Positions 30,808-34,018 of a stretch of 34,018 nucleotides of DNA are shown here, one piece after another. The stretch is from assembly GCA_021736985.1 (NCBI GenBank), contig JAIPEW010000028.1:1-34018 (forward strand), written 5' to 3'. The first letter of the stretch is position 1; the number at the start of each line of letters is the position of its first letter. The DNA is from Clostridiales bacterium (GTDB lineage: Bacteria; Bacillota; Desulfotomaculia; Desulfotomaculales; VENG01). A model generated the notes under the pieces. It was not told where the DNA came from and did no database searches. It saw nothing but the letters and a program-made list of their open reading frames with translations. The translations under genes and the position numbers were made by a program.

Positions 30808-31002
30808 TTAATATTTATACGGCCTGCAAAGTTCCGGAAACAATGTACCGGCCTGCAGGGCCCGGGACGGAGGATATGTTTCTCCAAGCCTCTGAACTGG
30901 TATATAAACCTGTGCCAGTTTAAGTTCGGGACACGGCATTCCCGGAGCAGGCATATATTGTGCCTTACCCTGTTCCGTACCCTGCTTTTTTTCTTTAGGC
31001 AA
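30808..31002 (-). CDS. cotJA: Spore coat associated protein CotJA
   Basis: About 64 residues from TTG at 31002, six bases after a perfect GGAGGTG; the longer frame to 31017 would include that site. The LAQVYIPVQRLGETYPPSRAL segment and the GTLFPELCRPY ending identify CotJA. It is proline-rich, small and soluble, and is the first gene of the cotJ operon. Confidence 0.92.
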   Translation of the reverse strand: MPKEKKQGTEQGKAQYMPAPGMPCPELKLAQVYIPVQRLGETYPPSRALQAGTLFPELCRPYKY

Positions 31003-31040
31003 AGCAAACACCTCCAAACTTTGTTTATATTAACAATAAT

Positions 31041-31089
31041 ATGCAATAAGTAAAAAAATGTGCCTGGCACATTTTTTTACTTATTGCAT
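31041..31089. repeat. GTGCC-centred palindrome, copy C (24-bp perfect arms)
   Basis: Bases 31041-31064 are exactly complementary to 31066-31089 around a single central T; the centre reads GTGCCTGGCAC and the arms carry AATAAGT and a seven-A run. It lies between the cotJ operon and terC and overlaps the T-tract of the terC terminator. Confidence 0.9.
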
Positions 31090-31120
31090 AAAAAAACCGG
31101 CACCCGAGTGGGTAACCGGT
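31090..31120 (-). terminator. Intrinsic terminator of terC
   Basis: On the minus strand ACCGG-TT-ACCC pairs with GGGT-G-CCGGT around ACTC and is followed by TTTTTT. It lies 19 bases after the terC stop. Confidence 0.85.
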
Positions 31121-31138
31121 AGGGGTTGATATATTGTT

Positions 31139-31801
31139 TTAACTTCTTCTAAGTTTTTTTACTTTGTTTATTAAGTGTCCGGCAACAATTACAAGTGCAG
31201 CTAATAAATAAGGTAGTACTAAGTGTACAGAATGAGGAATTTCTATTGTTCTTAAAATCAACTTATCTGAAAGCATGATTTCACCGGCTGTATGACCTAT
31301 TACTGCTGCTCCAATGTAAATAATAATGGGCCATTTTTCCATCAAGTACAGCACTGCCTTACTTCCAAATACGACAATTGGTATACTCAATGCAATACCT
31401 ATAATTAAAATTAAGAAGTTGCCTTCTGCAGCAGCTGCTACGGCCAGTACATTGTCGAGGCTCATTATAAGGTCAGCAAAAATTATTACTTTCATAGCAC
31501 TCCATAAATTTTTGCCGCCCTTAATATCTTGTTCTTCGTCATCGTCAACCAGCAGGTTTATTCCTATCCAGATCAAGAGTACTCCAGCAAGAAATTCGAG
31601 CAGCGGCAGAGTTAGCAACCAGGCAGCAGCAAAGGTAAGGATTATCCTGAAAACAACTGCTCCTGCTGTACCCCACATAATTCCCTTGTTCTGAAGTTCT
31701 TTAGGTATTCCCCGCACGGCCATGGCAATAACTACGGCGTTGTCTCCGCTAAGCACAAGGTTTATAACCAGTATTTTTAGTAGGGGGCCTAAGTATTCCA
31801 A
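31139..31801 (-). CDS. TerC family integral membrane protein
   Basis: A 220-residue protein with about seven transmembrane helices. The paired motifs LVLSGDNAVVIAMA (16-29) and DLIMSLDNVLAVAAAAEG (about 109-126) carry the conserved aspartates of TerC/Alx-type transporters. Members export manganese or act in metal insertion for secreted proteins. A manganese link is attractive given the neighbouring CotJC manganese catalase, but the upstream region lacks a recognisable yybP-ykoY manganese riboswitch. The TTG start at 31801 follows GAGGGA. It has its own terminator. Confidence 0.9.
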   Translation of the reverse strand: MEYLGPLLKILVINLVLSGDNAVVIAMAVRGIPKELQNKGIMWGTAGAVVFRIILTFAAAWLLTLPLLEFLAGVLLIWIGINLLVDDDEEQDIKGGKNLWSAMKVIIFADLIMSLDNVLAVAAAAEGNFLILIIGIALSIPIVVFGSKAVLYLMEKWPIIIYIGAAVIGHTAGEIMLSDKLILRTIEIPHSVHLVLPYLLAALVIVAGHLINKVKKLRRS

Positions 31802-32322
31802 GTATGATCCCTCGCAGCATAAGATTTTTGGACGGGGCTTTGCTTCTGGAAGTTGTTTATGTATCTTTTGTATCTTATCCCTGGTAAAAAATTAATATTC
31901 CAGGCTAGTCAATTTTAGCAGTGCCCCTTGTTTGTTTTTTGTCCATGTTACATATTAAGCCTGTCCATCGTTTCAAGTCTTTACAAACAGCAGTTTTTTA
32001 ATTGTTATCTAATTATACATATTGTGATTCATTTCGACAAGATTAAAATTTTTATAACATAAAAAATTTTTTTTGCGGCAGCTGCAGTATGCTTAAAAAG
32101 TGTTTTTTAAAAGGTTTTAATAAGTGCTTATATTAAATTTAACAATTTAAACAAATTTATACTGGACTTTACGTAACATATTGTAATATAATACTTGAAA
32201 AAATAATGTCGAAATTTGTTCGAATATATTAAAAAATTTAAAAACGCGAAATAATGAATTAATTTTTCTTCTGCAGGTAATTAAATAGACACAAGAAAAT
32301 CAACCCTGGAAGGGGTGAAAAA
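31802..32322. other. AT-rich divergent intergenic region with Spo0A-box-like motifs
   Basis: About 520 bases without a gene between divergent terC and comER-like genes. TTCGACAA (32033-32040) is the exact complement of the Spo0A box TTGTCGAA, and TGTCGAA occurs again at 32207-32213. No RNA gene or riboswitch is recognisable; the rest is AT-rich. Confidence 0.45.
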
Positions 32323-33135
32323 TTGTCTAGAATAGGAATTATAGGTACAGGTAGAATAGGATCAATGCTGGTAAAAGGCCTGGTTAACAATGGTGCTTTA
32401 CAACCGGAAGAAATTATTGTTCAGAATCGATCCCGGGAAAAAATGCAAAGTCTTGCTAGAGAAGTCCCGGGAATAAAACAGATGCAAACTCCAAAAGAGG
32501 TATGGCAGGAAGCTGAAATAATTTTTTTATGCGTAAAGCCCCAGGATATTAAAGATGTTTTTGCAGAAACCGGGAAAACCGTTCCCGCGGATAAGCTGCT
32601 GGTATCAACAATGCTGGCACCCCCGCTTAGCCGTTTGGAAGAGTTAATAGAAGGTCCTGCGGCCAGGGTATATCCCAGTATTGTACAGGAAACCGGTAAT
32701 GGCGCGGCATTGTTTGCTTTTGGTCAAGAGGTTTCCATGGAAAAAAGAGATGAATTATTAAATCTTTTCCACCAGCTGGGCAGTACATATGAAGTTCCAG
32801 AAAATTTATTCCGGGTTTGTGGAGATATTACCAGCTGCGGGCCCGCATTCATGGCCTACATGATAGGTTCCCTGGCCAGGGTAGCTGAAAAAAGGGGTTT
32901 GGACGGAGATAAAGCCCGGTCCATGGCGTTAGAAACCATGCTGGGAACTGCGACCTGGATGCAGCAAAACAGGCTGACTTTTGGTGACCTTGTTGACCGG
33001 GTAGCTACACCCGGAGGCTGCACCGGAGAAGGGGTCAAAGTTATGGAAAAATTCCTGGACGATGGGATTGAGCAGGTTTTTGATACTACGGCTCAGAAAG
33101 AAAAAGATATAAATGATATTCTTGGAGATATTTAA
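32323..33135 (+). CDS. Pyrroline-5-carboxylate reductase-family protein, ComER-like
   Basis: A 270-residue oxidoreductase with an N-terminal Rossmann fold (GIIGTGRIGSM, 4-14) and the C-terminal ProC dimerisation region. The ProC signature appears as VATPGGCTGEGV instead of VxSPGGTTxxA. The CGPAFMAYMIGSLA segment and overall pattern fit the ComER branch, which in Bacillus-type spore formers influences sporulation/biofilm initiation rather than proline synthesis. True P5C reductase activity cannot be excluded. TTG start at 32323 after GGAAGGGGTG. Upstream Spo0A-like boxes are consistent with a sporulation link. Confidence 0.82.
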   Translation: MSRIGIIGTGRIGSMLVKGLVNNGALQPEEIIVQNRSREKMQSLAREVPGIKQMQTPKEVWQEAEIIFLCVKPQDIKDVFAETGKTVPADKLLVSTMLAPPLSRLEELIEGPAARVYPSIVQETGNGAALFAFGQEVSMEKRDELLNLFHQLGSTYEVPENLFRVCGDITSCGPAFMAYMIGSLARVAEKRGLDGDKARSMALETMLGTATWMQQNRLTFGDLVDRVATPGGCTGEGVKVMEKFLDDGIEQVFDTTAQKEKDINDILGDI

Positions 33136-33203
33136 CAAAGTTTTTAGCGTATTCATTTCACAGCCAGTGAGAAAAAATAAGTTAAAGGCAGGGGAGTAGT
33201 AAT

Positions 33204-33650
33204 ATGAAAGATCCGTATAAGGAAAATATGTTCAAAGCAAATCCTTATTATGCGCAGCGTGAAATAACAGGCAGATTAGCGGTTGTGTTAAAAGAAAAGC
33301 TGGAAAACAGGGGTTTGCAGCTAATGAAGCCTATTTCTAGAGCAGTGTGTAAAAATGATATTCACGAGCTCATCATCACCGACGAGGAGGTGGGGCCCGG
33401 AGACACTGTTCAAAAAATAGCTTATGCCGGTTTTTTTGAAGTTACTTCCGGTGGAGTAATAGTAAAAGGGAACCAGGTAAGCTGCGGCAGTACAGTTCTG
33501 GGCAAAATTGCTGGTTTTGATGAAACGCACTTACCTAATCACCTTAACATAGTAATATCTTCACCTAAAAGAATGGATGGTAAAGAATTAGGTCTTCGCC
33601 TGGAGTCCGAGATAAGAATTAAACAAATTGGAGATGATGAAACTGTTTGA
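33204..33650 (+). CDS. Conserved protein of unknown function (DUF6917-like)
   Basis: A 148-residue soluble protein with no known catalytic motif. Distinctive stretches are GRLAVVLKEKLENRGLQL, PISRAVCKNDIHELIITDEE, YAGFFEVTSGGVIVKG and GFDETHLPNHLNIVI; these recall the DUF6917 family, but I am recalling this without a search. ATG at 33204 with GGGGAG upstream. Its 3' end overlaps the start of the RidA gene, so the two are coupled and may share a pathway. Confidence 0.6.
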   Translation: MKDPYKENMFKANPYYAQREITGRLAVVLKEKLENRGLQLMKPISRAVCKNDIHELIITDEEVGPGDTVQKIAYAGFFEVTSGGVIVKGNQVSCGSTVLGKIAGFDETHLPNHLNIVISSPKRMDGKELGLRLESEIRIKQIGDDETV

Positions 33651-34018
33651 ACAAAAATTAAAAGAACTGGGCATAGAACTGCCGGAACCGCCGAAGCCAG
33701 TTGCTGCCTACGGTCCTGCCGTAAAAATGGACAACCTGGTATTCTCTGCCGGGCAGATCCCTATTGTAGACGGAGAACTTAAATACAAGGGTAAAGTAGG
33801 AGAGGAACTGACAGAAGAAGACGGCTACAATGCAGCCCGGACATGTATCTTAAACTGCCTCAGCGTAGTAAAAAGCGCAGCAGGCAGCTTAGACAATATT
33901 GAACAAATAGTAAAAGTAGTAGGTTTTGTAAACAGTGCCCCGGGCTACCAGAGGCAGCCATTTGTAATCAACGGGGCCTCAGAGCTGCTGGGAGAGATAT
34001 TCGGCGACGCTGGTTATC
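33634..34018 (+). CDS. RidA (YjgF/YER057c) family protein, 5' part only
   Basis: The window ends inside this gene. The visible 127 or so residues (from ATG at 33634 or 33637) read KLKELGIELPEPPKPVAAY, then NLVFSAGQIPIVDG, LKYKGKVG, and CLSVVKSAAGSLDNIEQIVKV. This is the longer RidA subgroup of about 150 residues with the PPKP N-terminal extension. RidA proteins hydrolyse reactive enamine/imine intermediates from amino acid metabolism, protecting pyridoxal enzymes; subgroup members may differ. It overlaps the preceding gene. The conserved active-site arginine lies near or beyond the window edge. Confidence 0.9.
   Translation, partial: MMKLFEQKLKELGIELPEPPKPVAAYGPAVKMDNLVFSAGQIPIVDGELKYKGKVGEELTEEDGYNAARTCILNCLSVVKSAAGSLDNIEQIVKVVGFVNSAPGYQRQPFVINGASELLGEIFGDAGY

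Noticed and set aside
31802-32000. Possible yybP-ykoY manganese riboswitch upstream of terC
   Set aside because: Reading the minus strand I could not find the conserved loop sequences of that class; only unstructured AT-rich sequence is seen.

Overview
The window looks like chromosome from an anaerobic, endospore-forming Firmicute. The gene set is closest to the Peptococcaceae / Desulfotomaculum-Pelotomaculum group; that placement is inferred from gene content and style, not from a marker gene. Evidence for a Gram-positive spore former includes cotJA-cotJB-cotJC, a Spo0F-like receiver, a DUF1657 protein, a ComER-type reductase, the EndoAI/EndoA toxin-antitoxin pair, strong AGGAGG ribosome binding sites and frequent TTG or GTG starts. 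Genes lie on both strands with many clean intrinsic terminators.

Layout. 1-199 is the right end of an IS200/IS605-type element with its omega-RNA-like hairpins, cut by the window edge. 813-5732 carries a sarcosine/dimethylglycine methyltransferase-like enzyme, a DUF1015 protein and a two-gene set related to 2-hydroxyacyl-CoA dehydratase activase/dehydratase proteins. 6317-9993 is an accessory stretch: a large serine recombinase with a tiny coupled upstream gene, a DUF1657 protein, a PCMT-like methyltransferase and a P-loop NTPase gene truncated at a repeat. 10189-16553 is a nitrogen-assimilation block: an ANTAR-domain RNA-binding regulator, a divergent glutamine synthetase paralogue, a stand-alone FMN glutamate synthase, a canonical glutamine synthetase and an orphan acetolactate synthase small subunit. 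16637-20000 holds EndoAI/EndoA, a class-I amidotransferase-like hydrolase, an amidohydrolase and the Spo0F-like receiver. 20323-24622 is thiL-tsaE-tsaB-rimI followed by an M23 peptidase and a bactofilin. 24704-28694 has L-lactate dehydrogenase, an EamA transporter, azlCD and a small membrane protein. 28728-34018 has tRNA-Arg(CCG), trmO, a zinc-ribbon/winged-helix protein, the cotJ operon, terC, a comER-like gene, a DUF6917-like gene and the start of a RidA gene.

The two most interesting layers are non-coding. First, the leader of the canonical glnA contains a textbook two-hairpin ANTAR target: hexaloops AAAGGC and AACGAG, with the second stem overlapping a terminator. The ANTAR regulator is encoded about 3.3 kb upstream, and the leader of the divergent glnA paralogue beside it has a related but weaker arrangement. 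This suggests RNA-level antitermination control of the whole block. Second, a modular, foldable dispersed repeat of about 200-270 bp occurs in at least eleven full or partial copies between genes. It has nested inverted complementarity, has been invaded by other small inverted-repeat elements, and abuts the truncated NTPase gene. A separate family of palindromes with a GTGCC(A/T)G(G/T)CAC centre is present three times.
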